Positions 1-5,636 of a DNA stretch of 8,075 nucleotides are shown here, piece by piece (positions within the stretch are counted from its first letter, which is position 1; every line of letters starts with the position of its first letter). Below the pieces are notes generated by a model. The model was given only the letters and a program-made list of their open reading frames with translations, was not told where the DNA came from and searched no databases. This DNA comes from Atopobium sp. UBA6362 (lineage in GTDB: Bacteria > Actinomycetota > Coriobacteriia > Coriobacteriales > Atopobiaceae). Both the position numbers and the translations under genes were made by a program. The DNA lies in assembly GCA_002440065.1 (NCBI GenBank), contig DJRK01000043.1, positions 1 through 8,075 of the forward strand, read 5' to 3'.

Positions 1-931
1 CAGTCGCCGAAATGATCGAGCCGAGCATGGAGCCCATGCCGCCGAGGACGACCATGACGAGAATCTCGACGGACTTCATGAAGCCGAACTTGGACGGGTC
101 CATGACGCCTATGCAGCCCGCGTACAGCGCGCCGCCGACGCCGGCGAAGAAGGCCGACACCACGAAGGCGAGCGTCTTGTAATAGGTCGTATGGACGCCT
201 GAGGCCTCAGCCGCGATCTCGTTGTCGCGAATGGCCAGAATCGCGCGTCCATGGCGGGACTTCATCATGGTATGGATGAGAAAAATGACCACCGCGACCG
301 TGATGAAAACGTTCAGGAAGCTCGTATATCCCGGGATGCCCGAGAGGCCCTTGGCGCCGCCGGTAAAGTCGAAGCCCAGGACACCGTCGATGTTGTTGAT
401 AACAACGCGGATGATCTCGGCGAAGCCCAGCGTGATGATGGCGAGGTAATCGCCCTTGAGACGCAGCGCCGGTATGCCGATGATAAGTCCGCAGACGGCC
501 GCGCACAGGCCGCCGAAGACGACTCCGAGCACAAAGAGGAGCGCTGCGGCCGGGCTCGCGCACGTCGCCATGGCGCGGGCGTCGAGGCCGAAGATCGGCA
601 TCATATGGATGATGAACAGCGCGCAGGAATACCCGCCCACGCTCATGAAGCCGGCGTGGCCCAAGGGTAGCTGCCCCAGATAGCCTGTCGCGATGTTCAG
701 CGAAACGGCCATGATGATGTAAATGCCGACCTGCTCGAGCACGCCGGTCTGGTAACGGTTCACGACGCCGCCACCGATTAGTCCCTCGCCAATGAAGAGG
801 AACAGCACCACGAGTGCGGTGTTGATCGCGTAGCGCGCAGACATGGGAAGCGAGCGGTAGACACCGGTTCGCTCGCGCACCTCGGCAGAGAGAACGGGTC
901 TCTCCTCACCCTTGTTGTAATAATCCTTCAT
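1..931 (-). CDS. livM: Branched-chain amino acid ABC transporter permease LivM (3' end cut by window edge)
   Basis: This is the second membrane permease of a LivHMGF-type importer, which moves leucine, isoleucine, valine or related substrates across the cytoplasmic membrane using ATP hydrolysed by LivG and LivF. The frame is open from the ATG at 931 to the window edge, giving 310 residues; the missing C-terminus is probably a few dozen residues. A charged cytoplasmic N-terminus of about 30 residues is followed by hydrophobic segments. The family signature GYLGQLPLGHAGFMSVGGY lies at about residues 83-101. The ATPase-coupling loop SRHGRAILAIRDNEIAAEAS starts at residue 225, and a late VLGGMGSMLG motif lies near the edge. 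The start lies 15 bp after the livH stop, and AGGGGGTG overlapping that stop can serve as ribosome binding site. I see no frameshift. Family assignment is firm; substrate range is inferred. Confidence 0.93.
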   Translation of the reverse strand, partial: MKDYYNKGEERPVLSAEVRERTGVYRSLPMSARYAINTALVVLFLFIGEGLIGGGVVNRYQTGVLEQVGIYIIMAVSLNIATGYLGQLPLGHAGFMSVGGYSCALFIIHMMPIFGLDARAMATCASPAAALLFVLGVVFGGLCAAVCGLIIGIPALRLKGDYLAIITLGFAEIIRVVINNIDGVLGFDFTGGAKGLSGIPGYTSFLNVFITVAVVIFLIHTMMKSRHGRAILAIRDNEIAAEASGVHTTYYKTLAFVVSAFFAGVGGALYAGCIGVMDPSKFGFMKSVEILVMVVLGGMGSMLGSIISAT

Positions 932-946
932 GTATAGATGCACCCC

Positions 947-1831
947 CTAGACCTTCTCCGTCATGGGACGGCCAAGGATGCCCGTCGGCTTGACGACCAG
1001 GACGACGATAAGCAGCAAGAAGACCACGGCGTCCTGCCAGACCGAGAGACCGATCGCAGAAACGAAGACCTCGGCGAAGCCCACGATGAGACCGCCGATC
1101 ACGGCGCCGGGAATGGAGCCGATGCCGCCCAGGACTGCCGCTACGAACGCCTTGGTGCCAAGCATGATGCCCATCGTAGGCGTCACCTGCGTATAGGCCA
1201 TGCAGTAGAGCACCGAGCCGATGCCGGCGAGCGCAGAGCCCACGGCGAAGGTGAAGGAAATCGTGTGGTTAACGTTGATGCCCATGAGGCGAGCGGCGCC
1301 CATGTCCTCTGAGACCGCGCGCATGGCCTTGCCGAGCTTGGTCTTCTGCACGAGGAAGGTGAGGACGGCCGTGGCGGCCACGGTCACGAGCACCGTGAGG
1401 ATTGCGCGGCCCGAGAGGCTAGCGTCACCGAGCGACACCGAGCCGAAGTCGCCGAAGGAGGGGACGACCTTGGCCGCAGCGCCAAAGACGAGCTGCCCGC
1501 CGTTCTCGAGGAAATACGAGACGCCGATGGCGGTGATCAAGATCGAGAGGCGCGGCGCCTCGCGAAGCGGCGCATACGCGACCTTGTCGATGAGAACGCC
1601 CAGGACCATGCAGCCCAAGACGCTCAGGAGGGCCGCGACCACGGGCGGCAGGCCCAGGACGCTCATGGCGATCCAGGCGATGTAGCCGCCCACCATGATG
1701 ATGTCGCCATGGGCGAAGTTGAGAAGCAAGATGATGCCGTACACCATCGTGTACCCCAGCGCGACGAGCGCGTAGATGCTGCCCAGAGACAGCCCGTTGA
1801 GGATCTGAGTCAAGAACGTCACGGCAAGCAC
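947..1831 (-). CDS. livH: Branched-chain amino acid ABC transporter permease LivH
   Basis: This is the first permease subunit of the LivHMGF importer, 294 residues, close to the roughly 300 usual for LivH. It is almost entirely hydrophobic, with about eight membrane segments. Diagnostic stretches are GYTMVYGIILLLNFAHGD at residues 26-43, the cytoplasmic coupling loop from GKAMRAVSEDMGAARLMG at 167-184, and VLGGIGSIPGAVIGG at 233-247. The start is GTG at 1831. An AAGAAGGG sequence sits only about 2-3 bases upstream, unusually tight. A second in-frame GTG three codons downstream (residue 4) would have about 12 bases of spacing, so the true start could be either. The gene sits 98 bp after the binding-protein stop, with a stem-loop in between, and 15 bp before livM. 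Orthology to the HAAT permease family is clear; the exact amino acid transported is inferred. Confidence 0.94.
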   Translation of the reverse strand: MLAVTFLTQILNGLSLGSIYALVALGYTMVYGIILLLNFAHGDIIMVGGYIAWIAMSVLGLPPVVAALLSVLGCMVLGVLIDKVAYAPLREAPRLSILITAIGVSYFLENGGQLVFGAAAKVVPSFGDFGSVSLGDASLSGRAILTVLVTVAATAVLTFLVQKTKLGKAMRAVSEDMGAARLMGINVNHTISFTFAVGSALAGIGSVLYCMAYTQVTPTMGIMLGTKAFVAAVLGGIGSIPGAVIGGLIVGFAEVFVSAIGLSVWQDAVVFLLLIVVLVVKPTGILGRPMTEKV

Positions 1832-1865
1832 TTCCCTTCTTTGTCGGATCGGATACCTACGTCAA

Positions 1866-1901
1866 GGGCACCGAGACGGACGCGCGCCCTTCTCGGTGCC
1901 C
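1866..1901 (-). promoter_or_regulatory. Intergenic stem-loop between livJ-type gene and livH
   Basis: A perfect 11-bp inverted repeat, GGGCACCGAGA at 1866-1876 and TCTCGGTGCCC at 1891-1901, encloses a 14-nt loop. On the transcribed (minus) strand it is followed by TTGACGTAGG and not by a U-run, so it is not a classical intrinsic terminator. It lies between the end of the binding-protein gene and the first permease gene. Such structures in other ABC import operons protect the 3' end of the binding-protein message or cause partial termination, giving excess binding protein. The structure is seen; the role is inferred. Confidence 0.6.
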
Positions 1902-1929
1902 CATATCGCTGCTTGGAGCGAGCCTTCGG

Positions 1930-3123
1930 TTAGGCGTCGATGGTGTCGGAGATGACCTCTTCGCCGTTCTGGAAGGTGATGATCAAAGTGGACTTCACCG
2001 GGTCGCCCGTGCCGTTATAGGAGATGTTGCCCGTGACGCCCTTCACGTTGCAAGAGGCGATGCCATCGATGACGGCCTGCTTGTAGTCGTCAGAACCAGG
2101 CTTCAGGCCCTTCTCCTCGGCGGCCTTCAGGCCCTCGGTCACAACTGCCGCGGCGTCGTAGGCGAGCGCGTTGAAGTTCGTCGGGGCCTCGTTGTACTCG
2201 TCCTTATAGGCTTTGATGAAGTCCTGGACGGAGGAATCCGGGTTGGAAGCGACGAACGAGGAGCAGTAGAAGCAACCCTCGAGGTCGGCCGTGGAGGCGT
2301 AGTCCTGGTCGCCGCCCACGATGCCCGCCCAACCGTCAGCGCCGAGGAAGACGCCCTTGTAGCCGAGCTGGCGAGCCTGGGTGACGATCATGCCGTCATC
2401 CTGGTAATAGTTTGAGGACAGGATAGCGTCGGGGTTTGCGGAGAGGATATCGGTAAGCTGAGCGTTGAAATCGGTGGCTCCAGAGGCGTAGCCGGCCTCC
2501 TTTGCGACCGTGATGCCCTGGGACTCGCACTCCTCCTTGAAGGCCTCCGCAACTCCGGAAGCATAGTCGTCGCCGGAATCAAAAATGGTGGCGACGGTCT
2601 TATAGCCCTTCTTTGCGGCGAACTCGCCCATGACCTTGCCCTGGAAGGGGTCAGTCACGCAGGCGCGGAAGAAGTTGTTGCCGTAGGAGATGACATCCGC
2701 GACGGTCGCGGAAGCGGTGACGCAGGGCATGTTGTCCTCGACGGACTTCTGCGCGACGGCGACGGTCGGCTTGGACGTAACGTCGCCGACAATTGCGGTC
2801 ACGCCGTCCTGGACGAGCTTGTTGTATACGGTGACCGCCTCGGTGGCGTCGCCCTTCTCGTCCTGAACATCGGTTTCGACCTGCTTGCCGTTCACGCCAC
2901 CGTTGGCATTGAGCTGCTTGAACCAGAGCAGGACGCCGTCGCGACAGGCAACGCCGTACTGAGCGACGGAGCCGGAGTACGGACCCATGATACCGACCTT
3001 GATGGTATCGCTCGAAGAGCCGGAATCGGAGCTAGAGCCGTTACCGCAGCCCGCAAGGCCAAGACCAGCGGCGACGATGCCGGAAAGCTCGAGGAACTGG
3101 CGCCTGGATACAGAGTTAATCAT
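1930..3123 (-). CDS. livJ: Branched-chain amino acid ABC transporter substrate-binding lipoprotein (LivJ/LivK family)
   Basis: This is the extracytoplasmic receptor of the Liv-type importer. It captures amino acids and delivers them to LivHM. The 397 residues begin with a twin-arginine type lipoprotein signal: SRRQFL at residues 6-11, a hydrophobic run, then lipobox LAGC at 23-26. Cys26 should be lipidated and anchor the protein. A Gly/Ser-rich linker (27-39) precedes the type I periplasmic-binding fold, which starts at IKVGIMGPYSG (41-51). Family landmarks are GGVNGKQVE (75-83), TASATVADV (136-144), FRACVTDPFQGKVM (152-165), DSGDDYASG (182-190) and the late NALAYDAA (318-325). The ATG at 3123 has a strong GGGAGGAG ribosome site 6 bases upstream, and the Arg-Arg motif near the N-terminus supports this start. 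The gene is followed by livH and livM. Whether it resembles LivJ or LivK more closely cannot be decided here; substrates other than branched-chain amino acids are possible in this family. Confidence 0.92.
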   Translation of the reverse strand: MINSVSRRQFLELSGIVAAGLGLAGCGNGSSSDSGSSSDTIKVGIMGPYSGSVAQYGVACRDGVLLWFKQLNANGGVNGKQVETDVQDEKGDATEAVTVYNKLVQDGVTAIVGDVTSKPTVAVAQKSVEDNMPCVTASATVADVISYGNNFFRACVTDPFQGKVMGEFAAKKGYKTVATIFDSGDDYASGVAEAFKEECESQGITVAKEAGYASGATDFNAQLTDILSANPDAILSSNYYQDDGMIVTQARQLGYKGVFLGADGWAGIVGGDQDYASTADLEGCFYCSSFVASNPDSSVQDFIKAYKDEYNEAPTNFNALAYDAAAVVTEGLKAAEEKGLKPGSDDYKQAVIDGIASCNVKGVTGNISYNGTGDPVKSTLIITFQNGEEVISDTIDA

Positions 3124-3129
3124 GTTATT

Positions 3130-3137
3130 CTCCTCCC
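3130..3137 (-). promoter_or_regulatory. Strong ribosome binding site of the liv binding protein
   Basis: The minus strand reads GGGAGGAG here, six bases before the ATG at 3123, which fixes that start. The GGAGGA core (3131-3136) is perfectly complementary to TCCTCC in the same leader (3198-3203 region), so the leader could in principle mask it. The site directly abuts the T-run of the upstream hairpin. Confidence 0.75.
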
Positions 3138-3140
3138 AAA

Positions 3141-3188
3141 AAATCGCAGCCTCTCACATGAAAAAGAGGCTAGCTCCCATGAGGGAGC
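3141..3188 (-). promoter_or_regulatory. Tandem hairpins with U-tract in the liv leader (attenuator candidate)
   Basis: Read on the minus strand, a 6-bp hairpin GCTCCC/GGGAGC with a 4-nt loop (3188-3173) is followed one base later by a 7-bp hairpin AGCCTCT/AGAGGCT with a 10-nt loop (3171-3148). Then come GCGA and six T residues. This resembles a weak intrinsic terminator. It ends immediately before the Shine-Dalgarno, leaving no room for a promoter between it and the start codon, so transcripts of the binding-protein gene must read through it. That argues for attenuation or an mRNA-stability role rather than simple termination of the upstream gene. The stem is short and the U-run is offset by four bases, so strength is uncertain. 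Confidence 0.45.
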
Positions 3189-3307
3189 GCGTGCTTAGGA
3201 GGATAGACCCCCGCAGCTGGAGATATGCGCCTCGTGTCGAAGGGGTTTAAGGCTACGTAACAATGGATAACTGATCTGAAATATTAGCCTCGAGTCTCGG
3301 AGCATAT
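3189..3307 (-). promoter_or_regulatory. Upstream part of liv leader, probable promoter region
   Basis: This is the rest of the 184-bp gap between the VanZ-like stop and the liv binding-protein start. It contains the window's more AT-rich stretch around 3243-3286. A TAATAT at 3281-3286 on the minus strand could be a -10 box, but no good -35 lies 16-18 bases upstream. The leader also carries TCCTCC (minus strand of 3198-3203), complementary to the liv ribosome site, and an ACCCC/GGGGT pair (3207-3211 with 3242-3246) that could close a larger domain. I found no T-box signature or other known riboswitch core. Promoter placement is a guess from composition and gene order. Confidence 0.25.
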
Positions 3308-3781
3308 CTACTCGACGGGGACTCTGCGGCGGCCGCAAGATGTGATCGCGCGCGCTAGAAGGGCGCCGACAGCAAAGCCGACAAGGTCGATGAGCACGTC
3401 GCGCAGGCAACCATTGCGGCCCGGCACATAAAGTTGGATGGTTTCGTCGCACAGGGGGACCAAGCAGCCCAGAGCCCACGCCGCAGCAACGAGCACGCGC
3501 CGCGAAGATCCGATCGAAACCGCGAGGTTACGAATCCCGATGCCGAGGACCGCGTACTCCGAGAAATGTGCGAGCTTGCGGATGATAAAGGTAGACGCAG
3601 CAGCGTCTATAATGCCCAGCGCCCGGAACAAAGGCTCCGTCAGCTGATATATCAGCCCACTTTCCAGGGAAGACTCGACCCCTTGGACAAGCGAATGGCC
3701 CCAGATGAAACAGATCCACAACAGGACGAAGACGGCCCAGCGGACCTGGCTCGTGAACGAGCGCGTATTCCTGTCTCTCAT
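3308..3781 (-). CDS. VanZ-like family membrane protein
   Basis: This is a small integral membrane protein of 157 residues with about four predicted membrane segments (roughly 14-29, 74-90, 96-112 and 129-146). It carries the VanZ-like signature: RKLAHFSEYAVLG at 68-80, DETIQLYVPGRNG at 112-124, then DVLID at 128-132. VanZ itself gives low-level teicoplanin resistance in enterococci. Most chromosomal VanZ-like proteins have no assigned function, so nothing here shows glycopeptide resistance. The ATG at 3781 lies 6 bp after the stop of the 480-aa exported protein gene. The nearest Shine-Dalgarno-like GGAGG is inside the end of that gene, about 11 bases away, so translation is probably coupled to it. 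The Arg-rich tail (RRRVPVE) is likely cytoplasmic. Family call is confident; role unknown. Confidence 0.88.
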   Translation of the reverse strand: MRDRNTRSFTSQVRWAVFVLLWICFIWGHSLVQGVESSLESGLIYQLTEPLFRALGIIDAAASTFIIRKLAHFSEYAVLGIGIRNLAVSIGSSRRVLVAAAWALGCLVPLCDETIQLYVPGRNGCLRDVLIDLVGFAVGALLARAITSCGRRRVPVE

Positions 3782-3787
3782 CTACCG

Positions 3788-5230
3788 CTATGCCTCCGCG
3801 GCGAGGACCGGGTGGGCGAAGTGCTTGGCGCGGGGACGGGAGGGGGCGTCGTCCACGCGGTTCAGGCGGTTCGTGCTCGTCCCGCCCTCGAGCAGGCGCA
3901 GGAACCTGCCGGCACCGGAGCGCGCCGCCTTGGAGGAGTTGCGGCCGAACTCGTCGCCGATGAGGTAGTCCACGTAGGTCTCGGTGTCCACGACCTCGGG
4001 GTGGCCCGCGGGTGTCTTGAACGGGATGAACGTCGTGCTTTCCTCGAGGCCGTCCGGCTCGTCGAGCGTATCGGCGTCGCCCACGATGTCCTCGAAGGCC
4101 ATGGGGATGATGGGCTCGACGACGGCCATCTGGCCGCGCATCCGCTCGTCCATGCAGCGAAGGGCACTCGCCCAGTCGTCCTCGGCGAAGGCCTTGGGGT
4201 CGGGGTGCTTCTCGGGGAAGACGCCCTCGTCGACGAAGGGCACGCGCTCGGCGACGTCGCCCTTCGCGAACTCGGCGGCCGCGTTCTGGGCGGCCTCGAC
4301 GAGCTGCTGCTGTGGCGTCTCGCTGAAGTCCGAGGGGATGGCGAGGTCGCCCGTGGCGTCGTCGGCGACGTAGTCGTCGACCTTGGCGATGGAGGCGAGG
4401 CCCACCGAAGTGTTCCACCAAGAAGTGCCCACGTCCGCGACGGTGCCGTCCGCGCGCGAGATCACGGGGAGGCCGTCCATCATGGAACGGCCCATGCGCT
4501 CGCGCAGGGTCTCGGCCACGCCCTGGGCGCGCGTCGCCATGCGCTCGCGGAACGTCGCGCGGTTGACGTAGTTCGTCGCGATCTGCTCGTAGTCGGTCGC
4601 CTCGTGGGAGCGGGGTTTGCGAGCCTCCGGGGCGGGTTGCGACGCGGGCTGGGGCACAGGTTTCGAAGAAGGTCGCTGCGCCGCCGCGAGCGCGGTCGCG
4701 ACGGCGATGGGCTTCTGCGCGACGGGCGCCTGCTCCGCAGGCGCGGCAACAGCCTCCGAAGGCTCGGCAGGCTGTTGCACCGATGCCGCGGCAACGGGGG
4801 CTGCCGCGGCGGGCTTCTGCTGGGAAGCGTCCGCCGAGGTGCGGAAGTGCTTGGCCTTCTTGGCAGGTTTCTGTGCTGCAGGCTCGTCGTCCAGGGCGGC
4901 GACGGAATCGCGATCGCTCAGAACCAGCGCGGCGGCGGCCACGGGAACGGTGGCCGTCTTCTGCGTCTCGAAGGCGTCCTCGTCCTCGACCGCTCCGTGC
5001 TCGGCACGGGCATCACGCGAGAGAAGCGCGTGGCAGACGATGCCGGAGACCGCTCCTGCGACGACGGCGCCCATGACGCCGCCCGCGACGAAGGCGGTCT
5101 CGGGCGACGAAAGCACGGCGGAGGGCACGTCGCTCAAGGCCATGGCATGGGCAGCAGAAGGGAAAACGCAGGTAAAAGCGCCTGCAAGACCCGCGATGAC
5201 GGCCGGGTTCCTTCTCTGACTCATGTGCAT
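3788..5230 (-). CDS. Unrecognised exported/membrane-anchored protein with Ala/Pro-rich linker
   Basis: A 480-residue protein of unknown function. Residues 1-29 look like a Sec signal peptide (RR at 6-7, hydrophobic 10-24, AHA before a possible cleavage after 29). A second hydrophobic, Gly/Ala-rich segment at 45-70 probably spans the membrane. Residues about 71-210 are low-complexity Ala/Pro/Gln/Lys, likely unstructured. From about 213 onward the composition becomes protein-like: an Arg-rich helical stretch ATFRERMATRAQGVAETLRE (225-244), then a striking block MDGLPVISRADGTVADVG (251-268) ending in TSWW (269-272), then an acidic region and EFGRNSSKAARSGAGRFLRL (427-446). The word AKHF occurs at 126-129 and again near the end at 468-471. 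No catalytic motif was recognised. ATG 5230 was chosen because GGAGGTG lies 7 bases upstream; the frame stays open to an ATG at 5437, but that stretch overlaps a structured leader and would bury the signal peptide. The 3' neighbour, 6 bp away, is VanZ-like, hinting at an envelope role. Confidence 0.8.
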   Translation of the reverse strand: MHMSQRRNPAVIAGLAGAFTCVFPSAAHAMALSDVPSAVLSSPETAFVAGGVMGAVVAGAVSGIVCHALLSRDARAEHGAVEDEDAFETQKTATVPVAAAALVLSDRDSVAALDDEPAAQKPAKKAKHFRTSADASQQKPAAAAPVAAASVQQPAEPSEAVAAPAEQAPVAQKPIAVATALAAAQRPSSKPVPQPASQPAPEARKPRSHEATDYEQIATNYVNRATFRERMATRAQGVAETLRERMGRSMMDGLPVISRADGTVADVGTSWWNTSVGLASIAKVDDYVADDATGDLAIPSDFSETPQQQLVEAAQNAAAEFAKGDVAERVPFVDEGVFPEKHPDPKAFAEDDWASALRCMDERMRGQMAVVEPIIPMAFEDIVGDADTLDEPDGLEESTTFIPFKTPAGHPEVVDTETYVDYLIGDEFGRNSSKAARSGAGRFLRLLEGGTSTNRLNRVDDAPSRPRAKHFAHPVLAAEA

Positions 5231-5237
5231 ACCGGGG

Positions 5238-5256
5238 CACCTCCGCAAAACTGCGG
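5238..5256 (-). promoter_or_regulatory. Ribosome binding site with abutting hairpin
   Basis: On the minus strand GGAGGTG (5244-5238) lies 7 bases before ATG 5230 and decides that start over the ATG at 5224 (13 bases) and the distant one at 5437. Its first bases form the 3' arm of a small hairpin CCGCA-GTTT-TGCGG (5256-5243), so folding would partly occlude the site. Confidence 0.6.
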
Positions 5257-5349
5257 CGGTAGACGCACTTACGAAGCCCGAGGTGTGCTCGGCGCTCGAA
5301 TAAGCGAATTGCATGCGGTGGGCTTCGTTTGGGGTGTGTTTACCGCTGC
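5251..5349 (-). promoter_or_regulatory. Nested inverted-repeat leader, candidate structured RNA
   Basis: Two nested helices can form in the transcript upstream of the 480-aa gene. The outer is GCGGTA (5346-5341) with TACCGC (5261-5256), 6 bp, extendable past one A-C mismatch by 2 bp. The inner is ACGAAGCCC (5328-5320) with GGGCTTCGT (5279-5271), 9 bp perfect. They are separated by an asymmetric internal loop of 12 and 9 nt. The apical 40 nt contain CGCT/AGCG and CCGAG/CTCGG mini-hairpins. They also contain CACCTC (5285-5280), fully complementary to GAGGTG of the ribosome site (5243-5238). This geometry suits translational control by exposure or masking of the site. I checked it by memory against common riboswitch cores (TPP, cobalamin, c-di-GMP, c-di-AMP, glycine, SAM, T-box) and it fits none. 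Structure is seen; function is inferred. Confidence 0.5.
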
Positions 5350-5382
5350 GACGCAACTTGTATCTAAGCCAATATAAACCAT

Positions 5383-5420
5383 CGGCGCGCGCCGGAAAAC
5401 GAGAAAACCCGGCGCGCGCC
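5383..5420. repeat. GC-only palindromic hairpin (two GGCGCGCGCC copies)
   Basis: The self-complementary 10-mer GGCGCGCGCC occurs at 5384-5393 and 5411-5420. Together they form a perfect 12-bp stem GGCGCGCGCCGG/CCGGCGCGCGCC around a 13-nt A-rich loop (5396-5408). No U-run follows on either strand, so it is not a typical terminator. It lies between the operator-like array and the structured leader, and it could be a processing or pausing hairpin, or a stable 5' end. Confidence 0.6.
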
Positions 5421-5447
5421 CAACCTTCTACAGGCACGGTCTTCTTT

Positions 5448-5556
5448 GTGAAGGCTGCACTTTCATTCTGCAGGCTTCACTTTGGTCGTTTTGAGCCAAA
5501 TGGGCCAAAGTGAAGACTTCACATCGCACGGTTTTGAAAGTGAAGACTTCACTTTC
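5448..5556. promoter_or_regulatory. Array of four GTGAAG-N-CTTCAC palindromic sites (operator candidate)
   Basis: Four related 13-bp near-palindromes occur at 5448-5460 (GTGAAGGCTGCAC), 5468-5480 (CTGCAGGCTTCAC), 5510-5522 and 5540-5552 (both GTGAAGACTTCAC). The last is embedded in a 21-nt perfect odd palindrome with arms GAAAGTGAAG and CTTCACTTTC (5536-5556). The half-site AAAGTGAAG is flanked by A/T-rich bases. Sites two and three also form an 11-bp inverted repeat CTTCACTTTGG/CCAAAGTGAAG (5475-5485, 5505-5515). Centres are 20, 42 and 30 bp apart, close to whole helical turns. This is what a dimeric, cooperatively binding repressor or activator would recognise. No U-run follows on either strand, so termination is unlikely. 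The probable target is the 480-aa/vanZ-like pair, or conceivably the end of the rel unit. Confidence 0.6.
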
Positions 5557-5636
5557 AGCGGGGATCGCTCATCGGGGACTCGGTCGCGCAGGAGGCTACG
5601 GGACGGTGCGAGCAAAACGCGAAGGCAGAGACGCGC
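5557..5636. other. Intergenic stretch after the hydrolase stop
   Basis: About 80 bp between the stop of the hydrolase gene and the palindrome array. On the minus strand just past the stop, AGCGCG and CGCGTT can pair (one wobble) over a 10-nt loop, followed by only a couple more T residues. This is at best a weak terminator. I see no gene, tRNA or convincing promoter here. Confidence 0.35.

Noticed and set aside
3124..3307. T-box riboswitch controlling the liv genes
   Set aside because: No AGGGTGGNACCGCG-type T-box sequence or specifier stem could be found; only simple hairpins are seen.
3308..3781. Glycopeptide resistance gene vanZ
   Set aside because: It is only a VanZ-like family member with no other van genes nearby; most such homologues are unrelated to resistance.
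3434..5377. Long plus-strand open frame opposite the exported-protein and vanZ-like genes
   Set aside because: Its translation is Arg/Gly/Leu-rich low complexity typical of the antisense of a high-GC gene, with no domain, while the minus strand gives a signal peptide and the VanZ signature.
5231..5437. Upstream ATG at 5437 extending the exported protein to 549 residues
   Set aside because: It would place 69 non-hydrophobic residues before the signal peptide, it overlaps the inverted-repeat leader and GC hairpin, and the ATG at 5230 has a strong, well-spaced ribosome site.
5448..5556. Palindromes as a CRISPR array or as intrinsic terminators
   Set aside because: Repeats are short, variable and unevenly spaced without spacer-length regularity; no U-run follows the hairpins on either strand.
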